From assembly GCA_021789455.1 (NCBI GenBank), contig JAJYJN010000034.1, positions 1-10,345 of the forward strand: a DNA stretch of 10,345 nt, written 5' to 3'. The DNA comes from a bacterium. Lineage in GTDB: Bacteria; SZUA-79; Acidulodesulfobacterales; Acidulodesulfobacteraceae. Below are positions 1 to 6,445 of the stretch, piece by piece (position 1 is the first letter of the stretch; each line of letters begins with the position of its first letter). A program made the position numbers and the translations under genes. The notes under the pieces are model-generated. The model did no database searches. It was not told the DNA's origin and saw only the letters and a list, made by a program, of their open reading frames with translations.

Positions 1-166
1 TTTTAAACTTGACCGTTTTAAAAACCGGTTCTTTTTTTACGTAAGGAAGACCGTTGCCCGCATCGTCCGTATTAATATTAGCCAGATTGGACGATATGAC
101 GTTCATCCTTATTCTTTCGGCGTTAAGCCCCTGAGATGCAATTTTTAAAGAATCGTTAAAACTCAT
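1..166 (-). CDS. flgC: Proximal rod protein FlgC, N-terminal part (cut by left window edge)
   Basis: FlgC forms part of the proximal rod in the periplasm, exported by the flagellar type III apparatus. Translating the minus strand from the ATG at 166-164 gives 55 codons without a stop up to the left edge. The opening matches the rod-family N-terminus: MSFNDSLKIASQGLNAERIR, followed by MNVISSNLANINT at residues 21-33 and then GLPYVKKEPVF, which resembles the FlgC stretch after the rod motif. It does not appear in the ORF list only because it is short and partial. The start is set by a GAGG Shine-Dalgarno five bases upstream; an ATG slightly further upstream runs into a stop after four codons. 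It follows flgB with a 64-bp gap and is probably co-transcribed with it. About 80 further residues should lie outside the window. The FlgC assignment over other rod proteins rests on this motif and the flgB neighbour, and I consider it secure. Confidence 0.93.
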   Translation of the reverse strand, partial: MSFNDSLKIASQGLNAERIRMNVISSNLANINTDDAGNGLPYVKKEPVFKTVKFK

Positions 167-230
167 TTTAACCTCATTTCTAATTTAAACAGGGCATATT
201 TGAAAATTTTCCCCTAAATTGCGAATTTAT

Positions 231-668
231 TTACGGCGTGGCGTTTGTTAAAGCATAGGTTAATGTGGCAAATTTCTTTGACAGCAAACCTGCTACAGCT
301 TGGAACCTAATTGCGTTAGAAGCCATATCGCTCATTTGCGAGCTGATATCCACCGTGTTTCCGTCTAACGCGGGAACCGACTCGTCTTTTTGGTTATGGA
401 CAAATGATTTTATATATGCCTGTCCGCCGTCTGAAACAGGCGCATAGCCGCCGTTTGAATTTGAGCCGCCGAGGTCATTTTCGGAGGTCGCTTTCATCGG
501 CATTGAATCAGCGGACGGAACAAGGTTTTTCATAACCTGTTCGAAATTAAGTTCTTTAGCCTTATAACCCGGCGTGTTGGCGTTTGCGACGTTGGAAGCG
601 ATAATGTCCTGCCTGTCGCTAAGGACGTTTAAGCTTTCTCCAAGAATTCCATAAATGCCGCTAAACAT
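231..668 (-). CDS. flgB: Flagellar basal-body rod protein FlgB
   Basis: FlgB is a proximal rod subunit linking the MS ring/export gate to the rod. The 145-residue product has the usual length of the family. The rod N-terminal motif is clear at residues 17-34 (SDRQDIIASNVANANTPGYK), followed by the FlgB-typical KELNFEQVM at 38-46. The C-terminal amphipathic helix that packs in the rod core is at about 106-135 (VDISSQMSDMASNAIRFQ and onward). The middle (about 55-100) is Gly/Ser/Asn-rich and variable, as expected for surface-exposed rod loops. Start ATG 668-666 has a strong AAGGAG site eight bases upstream. A sigma-54 promoter lies at 714-729, so this is the first gene of a flgB-flgC unit. Transcripts from the kinase gene upstream could also read into it. 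Nothing looks broken. Confidence 0.97.
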   Translation of the reverse strand: MFSGIYGILGESLNVLSDRQDIIASNVANANTPGYKAKELNFEQVMKNLVPSADSMPMKATSENDLGGSNSNGGYAPVSDGGQAYIKSFVHNQKDESVPALDGNTVDISSQMSDMASNAIRFQAVAGLLSKKFATLTYALTNATP

Positions 669-676
669 TTTTTATG

Positions 677-682
677 CTCCTT
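677..682 (-). promoter_or_regulatory. Shine-Dalgarno site of flgB
   Basis: AAGGAG on the minus strand, eight bases before the flgB ATG. It is noted because six of the eleven genes in the window lack any such site, whereas flgB, flgC, flgD, flgE and fliL have one. Confidence 0.8.
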
Positions 683-713
683 AATTATAATTAAATTTAT
701 TAATTAAATTATA

Positions 714-729
714 TGCAATAATTGTGCCA
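714..729 (-). promoter_or_regulatory. Sigma-54 (-24/-12) promoter for flgBC
   Basis: Read on the minus strand this is TGGCACA-ATTA-TTGCA, which matches the sigma-54 consensus TGGCAC(R)-N4-TTGC(W) at every fixed position. The GG and GC dinucleotides are separated by ten bases, as that polymerase requires. Transcription would start near 703, giving a leader of about 35 nt before flgB. It lies entirely in the 63-bp gap after the histidine kinase stop codon. The activator is presumably the NtrC-family regulator encoded at 2073-3656; that link is inference. Confidence 0.9.
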
Positions 730-731
730 AA

Positions 732-1991
732 TCAAGGAGAGAAGGGCAGGAAAACACTTATTTTTGCCCCGCCAAATTCTTTTGAATTTTCAGCGCTTAT
801 GTATCCGCCGTGAACTAAGACATTGTTTAGGGCGATAGAAAGTCCAAGACCCGTCCCCCCGCTTTTTTTAGTCGAAAAGAACGGGTTAAAAATATTTTTT
901 ACAATTTCGTCAGAAAACCCCGGACCGTTATCTTCGAAATCTATCCGGATATAGCCGTTGCCTTCCTCGGCATTTCCAGAAACCGCGCGTGATTTTATTC
1001 GTATAATACCGTCAATATTTTGAACGGCATGCGCGGCGTTTATTAAAATATTGACGAAAGTCTGGCCTATAAGATTTTCGTCAATATCTAAAATTATGTT
1101 TTTATCCGATTCCTCAATCACTTTCACGTTTTTTTCTTTTATTGCGTACGAAGAATACATAATAGATTTACTTATTATATCAGATAAATCGCACTTTGAA
1201 AGAGCAGGGTTCACCGTTTTTGAAAATTCTAAAACGTTATTTATCGTAGTATTCATATTTTTGACGGCAAACATTATATTGGAAATAATTTCCGCATGCT
1301 CTTCGTTTTTAGTCTCTTTTTGCAATACGGACGCGAAAAGCCCTATGGAGCCCAGGGGATTGCGTATCTCGTGGGCAATTTTCGCGGACATTTCCCCGAG
1401 TTCAGCCAGACGCTTAAACTTTTTTATTTCTTCTATGTTTTGAATAATAAAAATTCGCCCCGAGTTTTTTTTGTTATTTACGTGTATATTTTTTATGTAT
1501 AAAAAAACCGGAATAAATTTTTCGTTTTGTATGCCTGATTTCATTAATTTTTCGACCGGATAAAAAACTGATTTTATGAAATCGCCTAAAGCCGAACCGT
1601 TGAAGAAAAATTTTAAAAACTCATCGATAGGACGGTTTAAGTAATTCACCAGATTGTAGCCTCCGGCAAGGCCCGTTAAAGACTTATTTATAAATTTAAT
1701 CAGGTTATTTTCGTCCGTAATTAAAATTCCCAAAGGAAGGCTTTCCAGAACCGTATTTAGATTTTCCTTTAAATCTTTTATTTCTTCCTCTAAGTTTTTA
1801 TAATGCTCGGAAAGTTTTTGCGAAGCGGCTTCGAATGATTCAAAAGCCTTTTTAAGTTCTTCCCCGGTTGGAACCGACGAATAGGTTTTACTATCGTTTA
1901 GCGTCTGCGTATGTGTCTGTTCTCGCTTATCGGCTTTTGATAATCCGTCATTTCCCGATTTTTTCCTTCCGGTTTTTTTCTCCTCATTCAT
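732..1991 (-). CDS. Soluble PAS-domain sensor histidine kinase, FlgS/FlrB/FleS-like, likely flagellar regulator
   Basis: A 419-residue orthodox histidine kinase that should autophosphorylate and pass phosphate to the divergently encoded regulator. Residues 1-45 are a charged, low-complexity tail. About 45-80 is a predicted coiled coil, and about 78-190 is a PAS-type sensor (NTVLESLPLGILITDENN at 78-95). The HisKA dimerisation helix carries H207 in AHEIRNPLGSI. The ATPase domain has the N box (N314-N318, NILINAA), G1 (DNGPGF at 354-359), the F box region FNPFFSTKK at 368-376 and G2 (GGTGLGLSI at 378-386). No transmembrane segment is visible, so it should be cytosolic, like FlgS of Campylobacter/Helicobacter and FlrB/FleS. 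The HEIRNPLG signature is that of the NtrB/AtoS class, which partners sigma-54 activators. The start lacks a Shine-Dalgarno site. Its stop is three bases from the flgB promoter. The signal sensed is unknown from sequence, and I give no symbol because orthology cannot be fixed here. Confidence 0.93.
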   Translation of the reverse strand: MNEEKKTGRKKSGNDGLSKADKREQTHTQTLNDSKTYSSVPTGEELKKAFESFEAASQKLSEHYKNLEEEIKDLKENLNTVLESLPLGILITDENNLIKFINKSLTGLAGGYNLVNYLNRPIDEFLKFFFNGSALGDFIKSVFYPVEKLMKSGIQNEKFIPVFLYIKNIHVNNKKNSGRIFIIQNIEEIKKFKRLAELGEMSAKIAHEIRNPLGSIGLFASVLQKETKNEEHAEIISNIMFAVKNMNTTINNVLEFSKTVNPALSKCDLSDIISKSIMYSSYAIKEKNVKVIEESDKNIILDIDENLIGQTFVNILINAAHAVQNIDGIIRIKSRAVSGNAEEGNGYIRIDFEDNGPGFSDEIVKNIFNPFFSTKKSGGTGLGLSIALNNVLVHGGYISAENSKEFGGAKISVFLPFSP

Positions 1992-1998
1992 AGGGGAA

Positions 1999-2007
1999 AT
2001 TTTATCA
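1999..2007 (-). promoter_or_regulatory. Possible extended -10 promoter of the histidine kinase gene
   Basis: The minus strand reads TG-A-TAAAAT, an extended -10 arrangement, with only a weak -35 match 17 bases further upstream (TTAATT). The -10 ends eight bases before the kinase ATG, so the transcript would begin at or within a base or two of the start codon. In AT-rich DNA such matches arise by chance, hence the low confidence. Confidence 0.35.
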
Positions 2008-2032
2008 TAATTTTACGTTAAAATTAATTTTT

Positions 2033-2061
2033 TTATCATTTTGAATTATTTGTAATATAAT
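2033..2061 (+). promoter_or_regulatory. Candidate sigma-70-type promoter of the response regulator gene
   Basis: TTATCA (2033-2038), a 17-base spacer and a perfect TATAAT (2056-2061). The expected start of transcription is near 2068, leaving only about five bases before the ATG at 2073 and no Shine-Dalgarno site. That implies a nearly leaderless mRNA. The 16 bases 2047-2062 recur upstream of the motE-like gene with one difference. It shares the 81-bp divergent gap with the kinase promoter. Confidence 0.6.
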
Positions 2062-2072
2062 ATATAGTTAAT

Positions 2073-3656
2073 ATGACTCAAAACAAAATAGGCGGTTTAG
2101 ATAAAAGTGACGGTAAAAAAACGGCTGCCGGCATTATGAAACAGGATAATGCGGCAGACAGGATTTTAATAGTTGACGACGACCTGCATATGCGTTCCGC
2201 ACTGAGTTTAAGCCTTAAAAAGACCGGCAGGGAAGGGGATATTTTTGCGTCGGCGGAAGAAGCCTTAAAATTTTTGGACGGATTAGACGAAACTGCTTAT
2301 GCAGTCCGAAAAAGCGGCGGTTATTTTCTTATATTATCAGATTTAAACCTTCCGGGAATGGACGGGATTTCTTTTTTAAGCGAAATAAAAAAACGGGCGG
2401 CGTTTAAGCTGATTCCTTTTGTTATCATTACGGCTTACGGAACTGTGGAAAGCGCAGTTTCGGCAATGAAATCTGGCGCGTCGGACTACCTTTTAAAACC
2501 TTTTGATATTTCAGATTTTGAAAAGATGCTAAAAAATGCGGAAAAAATTTCCGCATATGCGGCACTTAAAGAAAATGCCTCGAAGGAAGGCGCGGCGGCG
2601 ACTGCCTTAAGCGATACGGATATAAACGATAAATCCGGTTTTATATATGAATCGACGGCAATGAAAAAAATAGACGAATATATCAGTGCGGTAGCGGAAG
2701 CCGATGCCACAATACTTATAACGGGAGAGTCGGGAACCGGAAAGGAAGTCGCCGCAAAAAGAATACACAGGCTTAGCAAAAGAAAAGGAAAATTTATCGG
2801 CGTCAACTGTTCCGCAATAGTATCTACGCTTTTAGAGAGCGAACTTTTCGGGCACGAGAAGGGAGCGTTTACCGGAGCCGTTTCGTTAAAGAAAGGAAAA
2901 TTCGAACAGGCGGACGGCGGGACTATTTTGTTAGACGAAATTGCCGAAATGGATAAAAATCTTCAGTCTAAGATATTGCGCGTTCTTCAGGAAAAGGCTA
3001 TAGACAGGGTCGGCGGGGACGAGCCCTTACCGGTAAACGCAAGAGTTATCGCCGCTACTAATAAAGACATAGAAAAAGCGGTAGAGGAAGGAAATTTCAG
3101 GGAAGATCTTTTTTACAGGCTTAACGTAATACGCCTGCATCTTCCGCCCCTAAAAGAGAGAAAAGAAGACATAATTCCTCTTGCAAAATACTTTACGGCG
3201 GCGTATGCTAAAAAATATTTCAGGGAAATTTCCGGTATTACGGCGCAGGGACAGGATTATTTGCTTTCGCTCAATTTTCCCGGCAACATAAGGGAGCTTG
3301 AAAATATAATAGAAAGAGCTGTTATACTGGCGCAGAAAGATAATTATTTGGACGTACGGCATTTCGGAAATTTCGAGCCCTCTTTATCCGGTTATGACGG
3401 TTCGCCAGATTTACCAGTCCCGTCTGCTTCGGCGGCTCCTCCGGTCCCAGGCGGCTCCTTCGGCGGAGAAAACAGTAAAGGCGAGAGCAATTCCTCTTTT
3501 ATTTTAGATACTATGAGCATAAAAGAAATGGAAGAAAAACTTATCATAGCCGCATTAAAAGAAACCGGCGGAAACCGGACTAAAGCCGCAGAAAAACTAG
3601 GAATTACCTCGAGAACGCTAAGGAACAAGCTTAAGGAATTAGGATTGAAACCTTAA
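2073..3656 (+). CDS. NtrC-family sigma-54-dependent response regulator, FlgR/FlrC/FleR-like
   Basis: A 527-residue transcriptional activator with all three classical parts. The receiver domain (about 30-155) has acidic pocket D35/D36, phospho-acceptor D90 in LILSDLNLPGMDG, T120 and K142 (LKPF). The AAA+ domain (about 190-430) has Walker A GESGTGKE at 218-225, the sigma-54-contacting GAFTGA loop intact at 264-269, Walker B TILLDEI at 284-290, the arginine finger region FREDLFYRLNVI at 342-353 and sensor II around R408 (GNIRELEN). A Pro/Gly/Ser-rich linker (about 432-476) leads to a Fis-type helix-turn-helix at about 485-525 (NRTKAAEKLGITSRTLRNKL). It should hydrolyse ATP to remodel sigma-54 holoenzyme once phosphorylated by the divergent kinase. 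Three sigma-54 promoters nearby are its obvious targets (inference). The ATG at 2073 has no Shine-Dalgarno site but follows a good TATAAT closely. A later ATG (residue 22) also lacks one and would still leave the receiver whole. Confidence 0.95.
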   Translation: MTQNKIGGLDKSDGKKTAAGIMKQDNAADRILIVDDDLHMRSALSLSLKKTGREGDIFASAEEALKFLDGLDETAYAVRKSGGYFLILSDLNLPGMDGISFLSEIKKRAAFKLIPFVIITAYGTVESAVSAMKSGASDYLLKPFDISDFEKMLKNAEKISAYAALKENASKEGAAATALSDTDINDKSGFIYESTAMKKIDEYISAVAEADATILITGESGTGKEVAAKRIHRLSKRKGKFIGVNCSAIVSTLLESELFGHEKGAFTGAVSLKKGKFEQADGGTILLDEIAEMDKNLQSKILRVLQEKAIDRVGGDEPLPVNARVIAATNKDIEKAVEEGNFREDLFYRLNVIRLHLPPLKERKEDIIPLAKYFTAAYAKKYFREISGITAQGQDYLLSLNFPGNIRELENIIERAVILAQKDNYLDVRHFGNFEPSLSGYDGSPDLPVPSASAAPPVPGGSFGGENSKGESNSSFILDTMSIKEMEEKLIIAALKETGGNRTKAAEKLGITSRTLRNKLKELGLKP

Positions 3657-3706
3657 TTTTTGTTCTGCAAACTTACGATTCAACTTCATAATAGCCTAAA
3701 TTTTAG

Positions 3707-3722
3707 TGGCACGATATTTGCT
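3707..3722 (+). promoter_or_regulatory. Sigma-54 (-24/-12) promoter for flgD-flgE
   Basis: TGGCACG-ATAT-TTGCT is a full match to the sigma-54 consensus, with ten bases between GG and GC. The start would fall near 3733, giving a leader of about 112 nt before flgD. It lies 50 bp after the stop codon of the response regulator gene, so the activator's own transcript may also read through into flgD. Confidence 0.93.
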
Positions 3723-3735
3723 CATATATAAAACA

Positions 3736-3751
3736 AAGGCATAAAAGCCTT
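3736..3751 (+). other. Small hairpin at the 5' end of the flgD leader
   Basis: AAGGC-ATAAAA-GCCTT forms a 5-bp stem with a 6-nt loop. It begins only about three bases after the start predicted from the sigma-54 promoter. A second short palindrome, GGAAAA-T-TTTTCC at 3759-3771, follows and is succeeded by a T-rich stretch. They may protect the 5' end or act as weak attenuators, or mean nothing. The sequence alone does not decide. Confidence 0.35.
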
Positions 3752-3844
3752 AAAAATAGGAAAATTTTTCCCATTTTGTTTTTGGCTTATTATAATTATT
3801 TTTTAGTATATAATTTAAATATAAAGATACAGGAGGGAATAAAA

Positions 3845-4555
3845 ATGTCAGTTAATTCGTTGTTTGCCTCTACGACTAATACAAACGCGGCTTCTGTTGC
3901 TTCTTCTACGGCTAACGCCGCGGCTAGTACCGCAAATTCCGCCAATTCTAACAGCGGTCTCGTAAGCGCCAGTACTTTTATGCAACTTATGGTCACCCAG
4001 CTGGAAAATCAAGACCCTTTGAATCCGCAGTCCAGTTCGGCTTCGCTCGCCCAGCTTGCGCAGTTCGATTCTTTGAACCAGTTAAATACCGTGAATTCTA
4101 ATCTGAGCACTTTAGTGTCCGACCTTAACCAGTCCACTCTGGGAAGCGCGGTAAATATGATAGGCAAAACGGTGCAGGCAAACGGAAACGGCATTAGCTA
4201 TTCAAGCGGAAGCACGGCAAGCCTTCAGTATTCTCTTCCCCAAAACGCAAGTTCAGTAGCCCTTGATGTTTACGACACGTCCGGAAATCTGGTTTACAAT
4301 ACTAACCTGGGGACGCAGAATTCAGGTTCGCAGTCGTTTACCTGGGACGGAACGGAAAACAGCGGTCAGACGGCTCCTACCGGAAACTATACCTTCTCGG
4401 TTTCTGGAACCGGTTCCAACGGCTCTACGGTTACCGGTACCACTCTCACTAACGCAACTGTTACGGGGCTTTCTACTTCGAGCAGCGGCGGCGTTCAGGT
4501 GGAACTCAGCAACGGTACTACGGTGCCCCTGTCAAGCGTTACTAACGTGGGGTGA
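3845..4555 (+). CDS. flgD: Hook-capping / hook assembly scaffold protein FlgD
   Basis: FlgD caps the growing hook and lets FlgE subunits polymerise; it is exported and later discarded. The 236-residue product carries the family hallmark at residues 45-83: FMQLMVTQLENQDPLNP, then SLAQLAQFDSLNQLNTVN. The C-terminal part (about 105-236) has the FlgD Ig-like/tudor fold pattern, with LDVYDTSGNLVYN at 140-152 and FTWDGTENSGQTAPTGNYTF at 165-184. Residues 8-40 are an Ala/Ser/Thr/Asn-rich disordered leader. I place the start at 3845, not at the ATG at 3776. The downstream ATG has a strong GGAGGG Shine-Dalgarno eight bases away, and the 23 extra residues would be a hydrophobic AT-rich translation of the leader. 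It is first in a unit driven by the sigma-54 promoter at 3707. flgE follows after 53 bp. There are no cysteines, as is usual for exported hook proteins. Confidence 0.96.
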   Translation: MSVNSLFASTTNTNAASVASSTANAAASTANSANSNSGLVSASTFMQLMVTQLENQDPLNPQSSSASLAQLAQFDSLNQLNTVNSNLSTLVSDLNQSTLGSAVNMIGKTVQANGNGISYSSGSTASLQYSLPQNASSVALDVYDTSGNLVYNTNLGTQNSGSQSFTWDGTENSGQTAPTGNYTFSVSGTGSNGSTVTGTTLTNATVTGLSTSSSGGVQVELSNGTTVPLSSVTNVG

Positions 4556-4608
4556 TTTAAAAAAATAATAATTTATGTCGATTAATTAATATGCAGGAGG
4601 AATGAAAA

Positions 4609-6372
4609 ATGGGAGTAAATGCGCTTTTTACAGCAGTGTCGGGTCTGGATTCCAACCAGACATATCTGGGAGTTATAGGAAACAATATAGCAAATTCAAA
4701 TACGATAGGATTTAAAAGTTCAAATCCGATATTCGAGAACTTAGTCAGCCAAACTTTAAGCGGAACGTCGAGTTCGCAGGAGGGTTTGGGAACGGACGTA
4801 TATTCTATACAGCAGCAGTTTACGCAGGGAGCTATGGAAAATACTTCCAATCCCTTAAATATGGCGGTTGACGGCAACGGATTTTTTATAGTGCAGGCTC
4901 CTAACGGTTCAACGTATTATACCAGGAACGGCACTTTCAGCGAAAACGCTAGCGGAGAAATAGTAGATTCGACCGGACAGAATGTAGTGCAGGGTTATGC
5001 ATTGAATTCTCAGGGAATAGCTACCGCCGGAACTCCTACTCCAATTACTTTAAATACAGGTGCCATTGCTCCTGTGGCGACCACTACGGCCGACCTTACG
5101 GCAAATCTCGATTCCAACGTTTCGCCGCAGGTAGCAACCACAGTTTCAACTTCGGCTACATTTGCCGGAGGCTATCTTACGGCAAATGTAGCCGAAGGTT
5201 CGGATACTATCTATGTCGATGGTAGCGGTACATTAAAAGCTGGAGATTCGATACTTATCGGAAACGGAAATGGAACAGACAACTTATATACAATAAAAAC
5301 AATAGCATCATCATCATTAAGCAGTACTGCTGACAAAATTACATTAACTTCAACATTGACATCTTCGGTTCAAGCTAATACTGCTGTTTCTCAAAATGAA
5401 CTTAACATTACAAGCACAACTGGAATCTCATCTGGAATGGAACTGCAAATAAATACCACTGGTACTTCGTCTTCTAGCACATCGGATCCTTATCAATATT
5501 TAAATACCGTTGCAAATATTATTACTCCTTCTACTTCAACTTCTGCCGGGACAGTGAGTCTAACCGATGCTATGCCTCTTACTCCAGGAACTGCATTTAG
5601 CCCTAAAGGAGCTGTTATTTCAGGTCCTGCTTCGGATTATTATTCTACGACGATTAATGTTTATGATTCGCTGGGGAATGCCCTTCCGATGACTGTTACG
5701 TTTGCTCCTTCGTCTTCGACTGCCGGCAGCTGGAATGCTTATTATTCTATTAACGGGACTGCCGACACACGGTCAACTATGACGTCCGCGACGCCTACGC
5801 CAAAAACTGCAGACATAACTTTTAATTCAAGCGGTGCTATTACCAGTACTTCGTCCTTAACTTTAAAGGATGTGCCGCCATATGTTACTCCAGCTCCGAC
5901 AAACCTACCTGACGGGGCAAAATCTCCTTTAAATATTGCATTGAGTCTTTCTAACCTTTCCCAGTACTCAGCCCCTTCGGCTACTACGGCATTTACTCAG
6001 AACGGTTATGCTACAGGAACTCTCACGAGCTTTACGGTTGACCAGAGTGGAAAAATATCGGGACAGTATTCAAACGGTCAGACTCAATACATAGCGCAGG
6101 TTGCCCTTGCAAACTTTATAGCTCCTACGGGTCTTACTTCGGAAGGAAACAGCCTTTACGCTCAGACTTTTGCCTCCGGTCAGCCTGCCGTCGGCGTGGC
6201 AAACTCCGGAAATTTCGGCTATATTACGGATTCGGCGCTGGAACAGTCCAACGTCGATATTTCTTCGGAATTTACCAATATGATAGTGGCGCAGAACGCA
6301 TACGTGGCAAATTCAAAGGTTTTAACTACGGAAAACGCTGTTCTTACGGCATTAGAAAGTTCGGTACAGTAA
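4609..6372 (+). CDS. flgE: Flagellar hook protein FlgE, enlarged
   Basis: FlgE is the structural subunit of the hook, the flexible joint between rod and filament. The N-terminal rod/hook motif is at residues 7-36 (SGLDSNQTYLGVIGNNIANS, then NTIGFKSSNPIF). The flagellar basal-body segment PLNMAVDGNGFFIV at 82-95 is followed by YYTRNGTFSENASGEIVDST at 103-122. The D1/D2 strand STTINVYDSLGNALPMTVTF lies at 346-365. The C-terminal helix SNVDISSEFTNMIVAQNAYV is at 547-566, with the TENAVLTAL ending typical of hook proteins. At 587 residues it is much longer than enterobacterial FlgE (about 400). The extra length is mainly an insertion at about 180-343 in the outer, variable domain, holding two related modules. 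Start ATG 4609 has a GGAGG site upstream. A terminator-like hairpin lies just after the stop. It is transcribed with flgD. Confidence 0.97.
   Translation: MGVNALFTAVSGLDSNQTYLGVIGNNIANSNTIGFKSSNPIFENLVSQTLSGTSSSQEGLGTDVYSIQQQFTQGAMENTSNPLNMAVDGNGFFIVQAPNGSTYYTRNGTFSENASGEIVDSTGQNVVQGYALNSQGIATAGTPTPITLNTGAIAPVATTTADLTANLDSNVSPQVATTVSTSATFAGGYLTANVAEGSDTIYVDGSGTLKAGDSILIGNGNGTDNLYTIKTIASSSLSSTADKITLTSTLTSSVQANTAVSQNELNITSTTGISSGMELQINTTGTSSSSTSDPYQYLNTVANIITPSTSTSAGTVSLTDAMPLTPGTAFSPKGAVISGPASDYYSTTINVYDSLGNALPMTVTFAPSSSTAGSWNAYYSINGTADTRSTMTSATPTPKTADITFNSSGAITSTSSLTLKDVPPYVTPAPTNLPDGAKSPLNIALSLSNLSQYSAPSATTAFTQNGYATGTLTSFTVDQSGKISGQYSNGQTQYIAQVALANFIAPTGLTSEGNSLYAQTFASGQPAVGVANSGNFGYITDSALEQSNVDISSEFTNMIVAQNAYVANSKVLTTENAVLTALESSVQ
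5191..5598 (+). repeat. Two diverged tandem modules within the FlgE outer domain
   Basis: Residues 195-260 and 261-330 of FlgE align by eye as two copies of one beta-rich module. Both open with alternating hydrophobics (DTIYVDGSG, ELNITSTTG). Next comes a turn with a conserved glycine (LKAGDSILI, ISSGMELQI), then a Gly/Thr/Ser loop. After that come Y-x-[IL]-x-T-[IV] (LYTIKTI, YQYLNTV), a strand ending in a hydrophobic-T/S-L-T signature (KITLTSTLT, TVSLTDAMP) and a closing T-A-[VF]. DNA identity between copies is low, so the duplication is old. The pattern resembles short beta-domains seen in phage and surface proteins, which is recall and not a search result. Confidence 0.55.
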
Positions 6373-6389
6373 TTTATAAAATATAATCA

Positions 6390-6428
6390 AAATAAAGGTA
6401 TCAGATTTGAAATCTGATACCTTTATTT
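6390..6428 (+). terminator. Strong hairpin, probable intrinsic terminator between flgE and fliK
   Basis: A perfect inverted repeat of 19 bases per arm (6390-6408 and 6410-6428) centred on 6409, with core AGGTATCAGATTT and its complement. Allowing a practical loop of about five bases, the stem is 17 bp. The right arm ends in CCTTTATTT, giving the U-rich tail, and the A-rich left arm gives the mirror-image tail, so it could also work in reverse. It begins 17 bp after the flgE stop and ends 17 bp before the fliK start. It probably limits read-through from the abundant hook transcript into fliK, since no other promoter before fliK is convincing. Confidence 0.8.
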
Positions 6429-6445
6429 AAGACAAATAGAAAACT

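Noticed and set aside
744..779. GGGCA ... TGCCC inverted repeat at the kinase 3' end as a terminator
   Set aside because: The arms are only 5 bp with 26 bases between them and lie within coding sequence, without a T run.
1051..1443. 130-codon plus-strand frame antisense to the histidine kinase
   Set aside because: Its composition mirrors the kinase codons and it has no family signature. The kinase motifs in the other strand explain this DNA.
2486..2806. 106-codon minus-strand frame within the response regulator gene
   Set aside because: It is antisense to the receiver/AAA+ junction, which is clearly coding on the plus strand. The hydrophobic look is a by-product of Lys/Glu/Ala codons read in reverse.
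3776..3844. Upstream ATG giving FlgD 23 extra N-terminal residues
   Set aside because: There is no Shine-Dalgarno site there, the extension is an AT-rich hydrophobic translation of the leader, and the ATG at 3845 has a strong GGAGGG site and begins a normal FlgD.
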